The notes under the pieces are model-generated. The model ran no database searches. It saw only the letters and a program-made list of their open reading frames with translations, and was not told the DNA's origin. Made by a program: the position numbers and the translations under genes. From positions 15,446,062-15,510,061 of the forward strand of contig CM055611.1 in NCBI GenBank assembly GCA_029379385.1: 64,000 bases of DNA. The letters are read 5' to 3'. Positions 35,059 through 47,537 of this stretch are shown here, piece after piece. The stretch is from Quillaja saponaria. Lineage: Eukaryota; Streptophyta; Magnoliopsida; Fabales; Quillajaceae. The first letter of the stretch is position 1, and every line of letters begins with the position of its first letter.

Positions 35059-35245
35059 TGTAAAACCTAAAAAAAAGATACCCAAAGTGTTTTGATGAAT
35101 TAGATGAGAATTCATCATACCAAAATAATATATTTATACTACGAGATTGTGTGGAGTACAAGTAAGTGAATTATACATAAATAAGGAAACTACAAATAAG
35201 GAAATTTAACCCACTAACTAAGCTGTCTATATTTACACTCTAACA
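35059..35245 (-). repeat. copia 5' LTR (minus orientation) with primer-binding site
   Basis: On the minus strand it runs tgttagagtg...ggttttaca and is followed by tggtattagagct (35,058-35,046). About 187 bp. Small insertions and substitutions relative to 32,986-33,157 show that the element is not recent. Confidence 0.8.
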
Positions 35246-35755
35246 ATATATGTACCAATTTCACCTATTAATATGACTATCATAGAACAAAAATATAAAT
35301 TTAATCAACCAATGTGAAAGATTTTTAAATTCTAAGTTACGTAAGCATTATATCACCTATATATATTTAATTACTATCTTATTTTAACATATCCCATGAA
35401 AATTCATAATTTACGTAAGCATAATAATTTGCGTGCAACATCTTAAAATGTACTCTAATTAATAAAATGTACTCTAGTTAATAAGGTTCTAACAAAAATA
35501 ATCTTTGACACTTTGTTGTGTAACTTTATCTTATCGCCTTACATTAGCGTGATAATTAAAAAAAGTTTGATCATTTGACTTATCATTATTAATTGATTTT
35601 TCAAGACCCTTCTTCATCAGCTGCTCCATATCTCTTCATAATTTGATGGATGTTCGTGAGAAAGATGAGCAAGAATCAACTTTTGGGGATACTTAATTTT
35701 AAATTTATTTTCTTGATATGAACAAACAAAATACTTTGACTTGACATTTTAAAAA
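35246..35755. other. AT-rich DNA, no gene seen
   Basis: Contains a small tandem 'taaaatgtactcta(a/g)ttaa' pair near 35,446-35,482. The last 38 bases match the flank at 27,595-27,632. Confidence 0.45.
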
Positions 35756-36161
35756 GATCACTAGAAGAAAACTACCCATTATCGATAACCAGGTCGGTCT
35801 GTAATGAGGTCAAATTTTGTAGGAAAAATTTAGGTGAAGACTTTTTGACCATAGGGTTGGTCAATAAAGTTTGTCGGCAAAGTTAGTTAGCAAAAAAATT
35901 TTGGCAGATAACTGAGATATGTAGGTTATTACTGACCAACCAAAAGGTTGGTAGGTAATTATCGACCAACCAGGAAGGTCGGGGTAATACCTACCGAACT
36001 CTAGTGGTTGGCCTATAATTACCCACCAACATGGTGGTTGGTCGGTAATATTCCATATTCCATTTTTATCATTTAAAAAAAATTAATAAAAACATGTCTT
36101 ACAATTACTAATTTATAAACTAATGCTGAAAATTAAATATATTGAAGAATTAAAATAAAAT

Positions 36162-39100
36162 TGTCACACCTCCACGAAGGCATGACTGGCTAGAAAATTG
36201 AGTAACCAATTTATCGTAATCTTGACTTCGAAACAAAATAACAAACCTGACTTATGACCCAATTAAAGAATAAAACTAGTTTTTCTAAAACCGAAGTTCA
36301 CTGTAAAAGTTTACTTCCTGTAATAATTAACAAGTTACTGAAAAGTTTGACAAAGGTTCTTTGCAATACGGAACATGCTCAAAATACAAATACATAGGCG
36401 CATGAATTCACACAACAATAACATAAAAATAACAAGGAACTCCGCTCCAACCACATCATAACCAAGATAAACAATTAGACACTTACATAATTGGAAATTA
36501 GACACCCCCACAATTCTAGTATGACTGCAAACTTTCATCCTTTAACTTCAAGTCTGAGATCTTAGTATTACCTTGCCATACTCAATCGACAAGTCATAAG
36601 CTCGGTGACGTTATGTATCAAACTCCTGTTACTAAAAAAAAAAATCACAGAAGAGGGGTAAGTTCTATGGACTCCGTGAGTGGAAAATTGTACCCAAAAG
36701 ATACTAGCATCACTCAGCACAAACGTAAAACATATATATTAATATCATGTAGCATGATTCTTATAATATTTCATATTACACTTATACATTATAAGTTTCA
36801 CAATTTATATGACACACATGATCACAATTTAAGTCAACATAATAATATCACACAAAGTAATCAAATGGCCAACGAGTGACCCAGTTCTCCACAACATTAT
36901 CATCCTCTACCGGGGGCACAACAAATTGATCTATGTAGACAATCCATCCCACCTGGGGTTGAACACTCAATTTTAGAAAAACATTTATCAGAATCAAAAT
37001 TTTTTTATGATTTTAAATCAGACATCCTAAGTGCACCTAGATTTTTAATTTCAGAGATAAAAATCAATTTTCATAAAAATCTCACTTTGTTGGACTTTAT
37101 CAACCACAACCAATGTTAAACACAGCAATCAATATCAAATAAGCATAATTTAAATAAATTACTAAAGTACTCTACTTGCTTGTTTTCCATAAATTACGCA
37201 TATTCAAATAAACATATAATTACACATACCAATCTAGCCCTTAAAGGCAGCAATTAACCACTCACTCTTAACCGATTTCATTCTTCACTCACACTTGTGT
37301 CTACGCATCTCATCAGGTCCACATTAGAATTCGGAACTGAAATTCATATACCCAAATAATATTTAGTTCATAAATGTTATTATTATAATCTTTTAGTTAC
37401 TAAGTCTGTCATCTTATATAGGTTTATTTATGAAAGTTTTCCATTAAGTTATTAAATGCCAATTAATATGAATTGGACTTTGTGTGATAGGGTTAATAAT
37501 GAAAAGACATTTTAAATGTCTTGACAATGCATAGGGTAGAAGAAATCATTAGAAAAGATTAAAAAAAAAAATACTTCATGAGTTAGAAATGTTGAAACTG
37601 TACAAACTTGAAGTTTGGACCAATATCCACTTTAACGGTCATATCTTTCTCTAAAAAACTCTGGATCCAATTTTGTAAAATTTATAAAATACTAGACACA
37701 TGTAGATTTATAATGGTATATCATTTTTTATTTTTAGATTTGTATATCAATACAATTTATTGTTTGAAGTTGTATCAAATTCTGCAACACGCAGGATTTT
37801 TGACAGTTTTGACCTTACATTAGTTAATTGAACATAACTTTCTCTAGGAAAAATGAAATTTGATTATATTTGTTGGGTTTATTAATAGACAAGTATATCT
37901 ATCTTTATTACTTAGAAACTTTTCCTAGAATTTGTCATGAACCCACTTAATTTCTTATATGAACCAAAAACAGGGCACTATGAATCCTGCCTAACCTAGC
38001 CGGAGTCTAACAGCTATAACTCACAACATATTTGGAACCAAGCTACGAAATTTTACATACAACATGTCAAGACTATAAGCTACATTTTATCTTTTAAACT
38101 CTTAATTTAATTCAGTCTTAAAGACATTTGAAATAATGAATTTTTTTCACCTATGAAATCTGTCAAATTATATTCATTATACACAATAAATAAAAAATTG
38201 TAGGCATTTTATCAAATAACTTGGGTGCATAAATTATTTCAATTAATATGTATGTTTATCTATATATTTACATACCACTTAGATGCTAATTTTCACCCTT
38301 TGTTCTTAAACTTTCATCTAGCATTTCCTTAATCTCTAAGCCTAAGTTATCAATCAATCAAAAACATCAAAAGAATAAGGATTCTAAGCTAGAAAACCAT
38401 CAAAAAACCAAGAGGCTGGAACTTTCGGCATGAAGTAGCCACAGACGACTACAAGCAAGGAGGAATGAAGTAGCACAAGCAAGAAGGGAGGGCTAGAACT
38501 TTCGGCCAGCAAGGAAATTACAAAGACAAAAACAGGGGAAGTCAACAAGAAAAGAGGCTGTGGAGATGAAGAATAAAGAAGCCACAATTAGCCAAACAAG
38601 AGAAGGCAAGGAAAAAGAACAAATTAAATTAAAATAAGATGAAATACAAAGTCAAGGAGTCAAAAATTTTATTACGTGGTCCATATTAAATATTGGTATA
38701 TATATATATATTTCTAGTTTACTCTTTTATCTACACACTTGACATCCCTTAATAAAATTTATATATGTAAATTTTCAACTTCTTATGTCCACCAAGGATA
38801 TAATGAGAATTAATTCCCTAATCACATATATATACGTATAATATACACAAGTATTATTTTATCCATCTATTTACACAAGTTACGTACGAACCTTCTAAAA
38901 TATACACTAAAATACCGTTTATACCTTTAATTACACTACTATTTGTTTACTGCTAAAATTTACACATTTCAAAAAATAAAAAATAAATAAATAAAAATAA
39001 ACTCGATCAATGAGGTCAAAATCAATGGTTTTTTTTTATAAAAAAATAAAAATTTAAGACTCAAATTGAATCTTGGTTGTAAGTATATATATATATATAC

Positions 39101-39513
39101 AAACTTACATTTTAAATATTTAAATTTATTACGCACTTGTTCTACTCATTGATAGTGAATTTACCATTAGCTACAAGTTATAACTTAATCAATTAGGAAG
39201 AAATTTTTAATTAATTTACATACCGATAAATATTCATAGATTCAAACAATCTTTTATTTTAGTTCACTTATGGAAAATGATTATTTAATCCCCACGACGA
39301 TTTATGTAGCATAACCCAAAACTTACATTAAGTTGTTAGGTTCTAGGATATTTACTTGCACTATTACTTATTTAATTTATTTATGTGTTTGTCATTTTAT
39401 AACTAAAATTTTACACATCATCTCTAAAACTCGATTATTGCATTACCAGGTTGTGAGGGTCATAATAATATACGAATATTCTATAACATACATTAAATTA
39501 TTGGGTTATAACA
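36162..39513 (-). repeat. 3.35-kb LTR (3' LTR of the minus-strand element)
   Basis: TG...CA bounded: 'tgtcacacctcc' at 36,162 and 'gggttataaca' ending at 39,513. The left 2.3 kb match the LTR copies at 30,624 and 45,698. Within it lie AT-rich parts and a purine-rich stretch (38,384-38,640) with 'ggct(g/a)gaactttcggc' twice. Open frames inside (36,613-36,879, 38,384-38,587 and others) are not conserved among copies and are not taken as genes. Confidence 0.7.
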
Positions 39514-39514
39514 G

Positions 39515-39530
39515 TCTTCCCCCTTAAAAG
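39515..39530 (-). other. polypurine tract
   Basis: On the minus strand it reads cttttaagggggaaga, directly before the LTR that begins tgttataaccc at 39,513. This is the priming site for plus-strand DNA synthesis in LTR retrotransposons. It fixes the element's orientation and marks the LTR border. Confidence 0.75.
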
Positions 39531-42500
39531 AAATTAGTGCCGAATTTCAACAACAAAGGATATGGATAGATTATTTACCTAAACGAGATGTAGATAATGT
39601 TGTTTCAATATAGTTTTGGTTTTCCCCATTTGGTTTCTTGTTTTTTATAGTATTAGTTAAAAAAATTCACTAAAAGATTTATGAACTTGTATATTTATAC
39701 TTGTCACTAATTATTTCTCAGACATTAGATTTCTTATCTAATTTTACTTCATTGACTCATAATACTTGAGACTTTGCTAATACAATTATACACTAACATA
39801 AATTAAATAAACCTGATTAAATTAACTATCTAAATTAGATAGTTGAAATAAAGTTTCAAGAAGTGTTAATCTGCTTCTTTTAAAACACTAAACTTAATAT
39901 TTTATTATTATGTCATTGTTCGGAATCATATCATGTTTCTCATTTAAAAATTTGACTAATTTGGATGATTAACTCTAGTTACTTACAGTTTTCCTTAGTT
40001 GACAAACTAACATCTACAAATTTCTTAATTTTTGTATTTCCTCTAAAGGATATAAATATATCTTTTCTATATACATGAATTTAAATATATTAACAAGGTG
40101 TATAAATATCTTTTAATATATATATACATGTTCTAAAGTTCAAATTTGTTGGTTCAAAGACTTGATATATTCAAGATTTATCTTATGTATATATATATAT
40201 ACATAAATATTACGATAGAGTCATTAACGAATCTAATAAATCTTTTTAGGTGATCCCTATGACTATACTTAAAATCACTACAAGTTCATATAACAATTGG
40301 TTGTACACAGGCTAGTGATACATATCGTTTACTGGAACGAATTTAATTGATATTAGTAATACCGTTTATTCCACGATATAGCTAAAGCAACGAAATATTG
40401 AATTACAACGTACCCATCTTTACTGGGTTTATTATTTACTATTTTATTTTCTAATTATCCTTTTAATTAAGAAAAGAAAAGAGAATACCAACTTTATCAT
40501 TGAGATTTGATTATTCCATTAGGAAGGACATCGCTTCCTTTATCACTAAAATTATTTGAAACAAATATCAAAATTGAAGTCAACTTTAAATTTCTTCTAT
40601 GTGTACATTTTATATCCAACTAGGTATAACATTAATTTATTTCATTTATCTTTATCCTTAATCAAGACTTACATCGTATTATTCTAATTTCATAGTTTGA
40701 TATTCGATTATGACAACTAGTTAAGTTTACGATCTATATATGTTCTGATTGTATAGATAAAATCATCTATATACATATATTGAATCTTATTTACTCAAAT
40801 TCACAATATTCATTGATTCAATGTCTTTTATGTTCATGTTATTTATTACTACCTCTCAAAATACATATTATTATTCGTTAATCTTATTAACAAAAATTTT
40901 CATTGTTATAACACTCTGCTAGTAAATAACCGATACTACTGACAAATTTCCTCTTCGAATAATAATTATTATAACGGATATTGGTAAAATTGATTTGGCT
41001 ATTATAAACTGAATTAGACAAGAGTGCTTGAACTTAACAGAAAGCTTCAAATCCCTATACAAATTTTATGTCTCTTAGATTTAGCTTTTTATTAAGTATC
41101 AAAACATACCCATTCAACTCAATAAATTCCAACCTGTAAACTCATTTTATCACAATTCATACTTAAAGAAGTTAGTACAAAACTTGTTCTCTTTCAACTA
41201 TTTGCAACATCACACAAATATTTTGTACATCACTTCTTACTTCTTATTCTCGCTATTTATGAAAATTAATGAAACCTTAATGAATTCAAAAGACATGACT
41301 AAAATCTCGTTTTACTTCATTGGTTACAGAAATAGTTTTCGAGACGTTACTCCTTCCTTAATGGCATTTCAAGTATAAAAGAAATAGTTTGAGTCTTTAT
41401 AACTGATCAATAAATTAATAATATTAGGGAAAGGAAAAATTCATCTATTGTTAATCCTTACACAACCAGAATAAATCAAGATGTTTAGGAAAGACTTTGT
41501 TTACTCCTGACCCACGAGCGGATTCAATTTAACTCACCATTGAACTATACTTTATACTATTCCTACGCCATGTTATATAATTAATAATTAACTAACTCCC
41601 CTATCCCCATAGGGTCACATCCTAAAACCACACATAGTTAATCCAACTCCTTTACAAAAGTATATAGATCTTAAATAAAATCTATACTCAAAACTTAAAC
41701 ACTTGTATTCTCTTGAAACCATATAGTAACGAGTATTGAAGTATCTTACCCTCTCAATCCCATAAGACACACATAAAAATTTGTAGATTTAAGTTATTGC
41801 GCATACAAAATTAGGATAATCTAGATTTCATTCTTTTCTTTTAATTGATGAGTGTACATTTTTCAAGATTCGATATTTAGCATTAAAATTAGTTTATAAA
41901 CGTGACAAAAACTTTCCATGCTTTTTAATACAAAGACTTAAGAGAAAATAGATAGGCTAGACATAGACGTATATATATATTTCCACGATCCATTTCACCA
42001 TAAAATAAACAAGTAATTTAACTCAATCTGCTACTATACCAACACCTACTTCCACTCATCCACCACATTATGTAACTAACAACTAACTAAATCCTTTGTC
42101 CAAACAAAATTAAACCCAAGAGTCCCACACAACTAATCAACTTCTTTAAGGAAAAATGAAGATTAGGCAAGGTTTACATTCGAGAAGCAAGGCGGTTGCA
42201 TTTCCCTGAAACCACATAATGACAATTATTCAAGTGCTTGGCCTTATCAATTTAGTAAGGAGTGCCTATAAATTGTGGTTGAGAGTTATTGCGCACAGAC
42301 TTAAGATACTTTAAGACTTTATTATTTTAGTCAATAAGTGTGTTGACTCTAGGCCTCGATATTTAGTTTCAAGATTAGTTTGCAAACTTAACGTGAGGAA
42401 AAGGAAACTTTTTATATCTCTTGGAAAGAATATTTTATATCTCTTAGAAGAAATGAATGGAGTACACTTGTATGTGCATTTTCACGGTTTGTTTCTCTAT

Positions 42501-42897
42501 GATAAAACATAGGTTTAAGGTGGGTTATTCGAAAATTCATATAGTCTATGTCAAATAGGCCTCTTATCTCCTTTGCTCTCTATTATTATTATAAAAGTCT
42601 TAGTATATTAATCTCACAAATGGCTGGTTGGTTTGTTGAACTAAGCCGAAGGGTTTGCCTCTTGTAAAGGCTACTATTACTAAACTAAGATTTAATTAAG
42701 TCACCCGTATTCTTCTACAATCTAAATTTCATGTCAAAGACACCTAAGGACTAGTTAATTCTGATTCAATGCCGATATTTTATTATCTCGCATGACTCAT
42801 AACACGACAACCACACGTTATCGTGTTTAAGCAAACACAAATTAATTTAAGGCATACCTATTATATAAGGTCAAAAATGGTACATTAGAGGATTACA
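39531..42897. other. non-coding interior of the nested element, with a tandem duplication
   Basis: No retroelement protein motifs were found in any frame by eye. 41,490-42,000 and 42,030-42,520 are diverged tandem copies. Shared features, in order: 'aactaactcc/aactaaatcc', 'gaaaccatatagta/gaaaccacataatg', 'gagttattgcgca'-like sequence, 'gat(a/t)tttag', and 'attagttt(a/g)(t/c)aaac'. Frames at 39,333-39,527 and 41,184-41,378 look accidental. Confidence 0.5.
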
Positions 42898-42902
42898 AAA
42901 AT

Positions 42903-43826
42903 TGTCATATAATTATCAAAGTAATTAATCAACACAATGTAACATGCTTATATATAATATCATATAATATTAATCCATTTATATATCATAAAAGTAAGAA
43001 CTATTATCTAATTATTCTCATGAAATTCCTTTTCATGCTCTTGATCATTCTAAGCATCTTCTCGTCCCAAATTAACTTTGCACACGATTTTCACCAATAA
43101 AAGAAGCCCCCACATGACTCTGTTTAAATAAAATAACTAATTAACATATAATAAGTATAATGAGTAAACAAGGAAAAAAAGTACAAGTTAAGATCTTGAT
43201 TGAAGCAAAGCAAATCTTTAAGAATGATATGTTAAAACTGCTCTGTCTTTGTTGTGTGTTTGACTTCGTGGACAACTAGTGATTGTGCTTCTGCTATTCT
43301 CAATGAAGAGCTTGCGATTGTGTGTCTGGTAAACCCTAAAACACAATGATTGAGCAAAATGTTGTTGAGGAGTTGGTGTTTATGGTTGATTGAAGAAGGG
43401 TATTGAGGTGTAGATTTTTTGGCTCGATCCTTACTGTTAAAGAGGTGGACATTGATGGTGGATTGAAGAGGCTGAAATTATGGAGAGAGAGAGAGATGGG
43501 AAGGAAAAATAATAGCGTGAAAAATAAAATGAGAAAAAAAAAAAGGATTTAGGTATTTAGAAAACACCAACTAACCACGAAGGTTGGTCAGTAAAAAAGA
43601 ATAAGCTAAATGCACGTTTAGACTATAAGAGGAATATGGTTAGTTGGTAAAAGTGAAACTATTTACCGACCAACTTTAGTTGGTTGGTACACCTCCCACC
43701 AAAAAAAAAAAGTAATTTATTATAATTATGTTTTGGTCAGTTAGTCTTTAAGTTGGTCAGTATTTTCATTTATTACCGATCAACTATTCTTAATGAATAA
43801 TGTTCCTAAAGAGTTTTCTTGTAGTG
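42903..43826 (+). mobile_element. right part of the block D CACTA element
   Basis: 42,903-43,300 continues the match to 28,140-28,545 of block C. After that come 'gagagagagaga' at about 43,482-43,495, then subterminal motifs ('gaaggttggtcagta', 'accgaccaac', 'agttggttggta') and the terminus at 43,826. Confidence 0.75.
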
Positions 43827-43871
43827 GATATTTAGTTTATGTTTTCATTAGTAAACAATCATGTTGGTGAA

Positions 43872-43900
43872 TAATGTTCCTAAAGAGATTTCTTGTAGTG
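43872..43900 (-). repeat. duplicated CACTA terminus
   Basis: 'taatgttcctaaagagattt' plus 'cttgtagtg' repeats the end at 43,798-43,826 with one change. It is again followed by 'gat' and by 'tttagtttatgttttcatta'. The terminus and about 45 bp of flank are therefore tandemly duplicated. Confidence 0.8.
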
Positions 43901-43904
43901 GATG

Positions 43905-44184
43905 TTTAGTTTATGTTTTCATTAGTAAACGATCATCTTGGTTGTTATATCAATTTTTATATAAAATTTATCATTTAGCAAGTGTACAAACAAATATATG
44001 AATAAAATTTTTGAACTATCAGTGTTTGCTTTTAAACTAACAACCTCTACAAGAAGGGGACATTGATAGTTTTTTAAAAAAATTTAAGTTTTTAGCTTCA
44101 AATTATTAGGTTACACAAGGTGGACACAGATACTATCAGCTTCCCCTATGATACCATATGTTTGGGAGTACTAACACAACCATG
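43905..44184. other. AT-rich DNA, no gene seen
   Basis: Lies between the CACTA end and the tandem repeat array. No recognised feature. Confidence 0.45.
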
Positions 44185-44675
44185 GGGATGAATAAGTTTT
44201 GTAGAAAAAAATATAATAGAATTTGGATCAACGATTAGGATTTTAAGTGCAAATGTCCATTTTAAAACAAAAGCTTTGAAAAATAAGGTTCAGAGGGAAA
44301 AATGGTCAAGTAGACATTTGTTTGAGATTATATGAGTACCAGAATGGTTGTTGGGACGAATAAGACCTGTAGAAAAAAAAAATAGAATTTGGATCGGTCA
44401 GCATTTCAAGCATAAGTTTCAATTCAAAACAAAAGATTTGAAAAATAGGCTTCGGGGGCAAAACGGTCAAGAAGGCATTAGTTCGGTATTAGGGGTGTCT
44501 CGGAATGACTTTTGGGATGAATAAGATCTTTGGAAAAAACTGAATAGAATATGGATCAATAGTTAGAACTTTAAGCACAAGTTTTAATTTCAAATCAAAA
44601 GTTTTACAAAATAAGGTTCAGAGGCCAAAATAGTTAAGTAGAATTTAGTTTGGGATCCCATACACAGATTTGTAT
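44185..44675. repeat. three tandem units of about 165 bp
   Basis: Units start at about 44,185, 44,353 and 44,514, each with 'ggga(t/c)gaataag', 'aatagaat(t/a)tggatc', 'caagt(t/g)t', 'aaaacaaaag' and 'ggttcagagg' or a close variant. Block C has only the tail of one unit (28,550-28,610). Confidence 0.75.
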
Positions 44676-45455
44676 AGAACCTAATATATAAGGGTTTGTT
44701 GTAGGAATACTTAACTAATAATAAAGAAATCATAGCCTTGATTCGTGTAAAGTCACTAAGAAAGTTAAGTATTATCTGTAAGTAACCAAAAAATATAAAC
44801 TCACATAAACACTCTGAATGATTAAGCATTAATGTTTAAATTATAATGGATATATGTGTAGATTCAAGAAAATCTACTTCATAATACATCAGCTTCCTTT
44901 GATATGAGAGTTGTATCTTGGAGAAGCAAATAGTAATTGCTTAATCTACAATTAAAGTATAATTCATTACATGCTATTAAGCCAAGTTATAGGCTTTCTG
45001 GTGGAGGAATTGTAATATTGGGTTAAGAGTTGTCAACTCTAAAGCAATGCCAACAAATTTCACTATAACAACTTAGCTGCAATATTATCTTTTTTTAAGA
45101 ATAATAAAGTTGATATGATAACAAACACATTGATATAAAATATCTTCTTGTTAGAGATCATATTAAGAAGCGTAAAGTGGATATCTTGAATATACGTATT
45201 GGCCTAATGTTTGAAAATCCCATGATTAAAGGATTGTTGTTCATACACGTTTTATTATTGCAATCAAAGATTAATCTTGCTTATTTGAAAGAGATCTCAT
45301 ATGATATTCGTAGAATAAAGTTTGACATTAAAGTTGTTGTACACATAAAGAATATGTGCCCAAAAAAAAAAGTAAGACCCTTATAAATGGCTCATTTGGA
45401 GCCTTTTACTCATAAATTACTTTGTTCAAGAGAATCAAGCATGTGTACATAGAAA
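44620..45455 (+). mobile_element. decayed Ty1-copia fragment, RNase H end (block D copy)
   Basis: Paralog of 28,560-29,418. The frame at 45,177-45,386 reads DILNIRIGLMFENPMIKGLL, where intact families have 'HI.T..M.ADPLTKGLP'. Upstream pieces 'CQQISL' and 'DIKYLLVRDHIKK'-like wording are in other frames. Dead by frameshifts. Confidence 0.6.
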
Positions 45456-45697
45456 GGAGTATTCAAATTCGTAGGATATGACCGTCATGATTCATATATT
45501 AAAAGTCTTTAATTTGAGTGTTAGTTTTCCATATCTAGAGAATTTATATGGCTATATAAGGTTATTGTTCTTATCACTTATTTTGGTAACATGATTTTGT
45601 CATGAGAGCCAAGTTGAGAATATAAGACATGTCCTTTAGGAAACTTAAAGCGTGGCCCACATGTCAATAATCATATACATAATTATTATAAGGATAA
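45456..45697. other. intergenic DNA, no gene seen
   Basis: 'ggctatataagg' near 45,551 looks like a TATA-type stretch and might be LTR-derived. Nothing further. Confidence 0.35.
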
Positions 45698-46875
45698 TGT
45701 CACACCCCCAAATAAGAATATGACTAGCCAGAGGAATAGGTGTCCATATCCCCGTAACCCAGAATATGCAAGTAGTGTGCCTCATAATTTAAAAATACAT
45801 CGTAATTAATACTATCAAAATATTATATAGTTAAAATAATATCTAGTACCGACAGTAAAACATAAAACGATTTATGAAAATATTGGCAAAAATTTCCCAA
45901 ACGGTGGAACATACCCATAATATAACAAACAACTTGGATTCAAGTCAATAGTAAATTGTGATATCATAATATACAGAGGAGCTCCGCTCCTAACAAAACA
46001 AAACAACACCGTAACAAAATCAATATATACATTACGACCATGCATAACACCCTAGGTGACTGCAAGTAATGTTCTTTACACTCCAAGTGTGCGATTTTCG
46101 AGATATACTTTGTTGCGATAGAGTCGGCAGGTAACCCTATATAGTGCTCAACCGCGATTCCCTGAAAACTTAAAAAAAAAACCACAAAGGAAAATGTGAG
46201 TAACCAAGACTCAGTGAGTAAGTCATGTACCCTACAGGTACTAGTATCATACAACACAAATATCATAATTTACAACTCATTCAAATCTAGTCATGCACAT
46301 ACGTGATTATACAATCACAGTTCACTTAGCTCATCGTTCCGAAACAGCAACCGAATCATACAAGCTAATTAATAATTAAACAATCAACTAAACAAGCAAA
46401 GGGCCAATGAGTAACTCAACCTCGCACAACAATATCTCCCCTACCAGGCATTTACGTATCTGCACAACAAGTTATTCTCCGTACACAAATCCATCATACC
46501 GGGACTGAGCAGTCTAATAGTCTTCAAAACAATTTTCAAAATTAGGATAACTCATATTAACTTGCAAGTTCAAATAACCTAGGTGCACCTGGTTTTAATT
46601 TCAAAAATGAAAACCATTTTTTAGGAAATTTTCACTTATTGGCCCTTATCAACCACAATCAATGTCAATCACATATCATCCAATTAAATCATTGAAATCA
46701 CTCATTTGCATAGTTTTTTATTATAACTCATTAAATTCAAGTAAGCATATAATTTCAAATAATAATCTGATAACCATAAAATATATAATTCACTCACTAG
46801 TTCAATGACGTTGTTCGTCAACCTGTCTAGTCTGCAAAGATATCGGAATGTTCTCCACACGATCTGAAACTAAAA

Positions 46876-46879
<4 letters not shown>

Positions 46880-46938
<59 letters not shown>
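46880..46938. repeat. (AT)n microsatellite
   Basis: About 59 bases of AT dinucleotides inside the LTR. The corresponding site in the block C copy (about 31,810) lacks the expansion. Confidence 0.9.
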
Positions 46939-46942
<4 letters not shown>

Positions 46943-47486
46943 TAATATAACTATTATTCCTCATTGATACATGCGTACTTTGTTAGTGCACAATTTAGAA
47001 TTACCTCGTTACTTTATTATAATCTATATTATTTTATCACTTACCTAATACTAATTAATTATCTATTGTTACTCTCATAAACATTAATCATTAATGCAGA
47101 AATAGTCTTAACTAGCTTCAAAACTAAATATGAAAACATTTACTTAATAACCAAAAGGAACAGAGTTCCTTGAATATATATATTCTTACGAAGAAATTAT
47201 TCATCCTCTTTTTATTTTACGCCATTCATGCTCAATTATTAAAAATTAATTACGTTCTATACTTAAATTTACCACTTCCATCATCTTAATTCTCTATGTA
47301 TAACAATCAAATTATAACTAATTCCTAAAACTAACAGCAACCAAATTAACAAGACTTCAATTCGGTTTTAAGGGAGAAAAATTTACTTATAGGACTATCT
47401 TTTATCTCTTTTGTTGATTACAAAACCGGTCGAAGGAGTATAATATGCTAAGTTTACTGTCTTAAAACAAAAGACAGTAATTGAGC

Positions 47487-47488
<2 letters not shown>

Positions 47489-47535
<47 letters not shown>
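47489..47535. repeat. poly-C run, 47 bases
   Basis: Uninterrupted C between 'attgagcaa' and 'tctcttttctacg'. This is extreme for DNA of this composition. It is real or a sequencing/assembly artefact, and cannot be decided here. Confidence 0.9.

Positions 47536-47537
<2 letters not shown>

Larger units (their letters stand above)
32986..35245. mobile_element. rearranged Ty1-copia element with inverted interior
   Basis: The outer LTRs (32,986-33,157 and 35,059-35,245) both lie in minus orientation. The end of RNase H next to the left LTR is also on the minus strand. The gag, protease and integrase part (33,390-34,775) lies on the plus strand. A 46-bp LTR end plus primer-binding site in plus orientation follows it. 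The order is canonical for a minus-strand element except that the middle block is flipped. Reverse transcriptase is missing. Stops and changed catalytic residues show the element is dead. It inserted into the TA-rich part of the long LTR copy that starts at 30,624. Confidence 0.8.
36162..42897 (-). mobile_element. LTR retrotransposon derivative nested in the CACTA element
   Basis: Starts 'tgtcacacc', ends 'gaggattaca' (TG...CA), and is flanked by 'aaaat' on both sides (36,157-36,161 and 42,898-42,902). Removing it with one 'aaaat' restores a base-for-base alignment with the block C CACTA copy ('taaaatacaattttta' near 28,125). The left 3,352 bp form an LTR. The right 3.4 kb show no recognisable gag or pol frames and no clear second LTR. 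The polypurine tract next to the LTR indicates minus-strand orientation. It is best read as a non-coding or deleted derivative (LARD-like) or a badly eroded Ty3-gypsy element. Confidence 0.75.
35759..43826 (+). mobile_element. CACTA element with both ends, carrying a nested 6.7-kb insertion
   Basis: The left end 'cactagaagaaaact' and the right end '...gttttcttgtagtg' are CACTA termini in inverted orientation. 'gat' flanks both sides (35,756-35,758 and 43,827-43,829), the 3-bp target duplication typical of CACTA transposons. Subterminal 'ggttggt(a/c)gg' and 'accaacc' motifs cluster within about 300 bp of each end (35,795-36,050; 43,565-43,790). Without the nested element it is about 1.3 kb, with no transposase, so it is non-autonomous. 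Confidence 0.85.

Noticed and set aside
45964..46266. 100-codon minus-strand frame
   Set aside because: Lies in the long LTR. The equivalent stretch at 30,887-31,078 gives a shorter, differently broken frame, so there is no protein-level conservation beyond DNA similarity.
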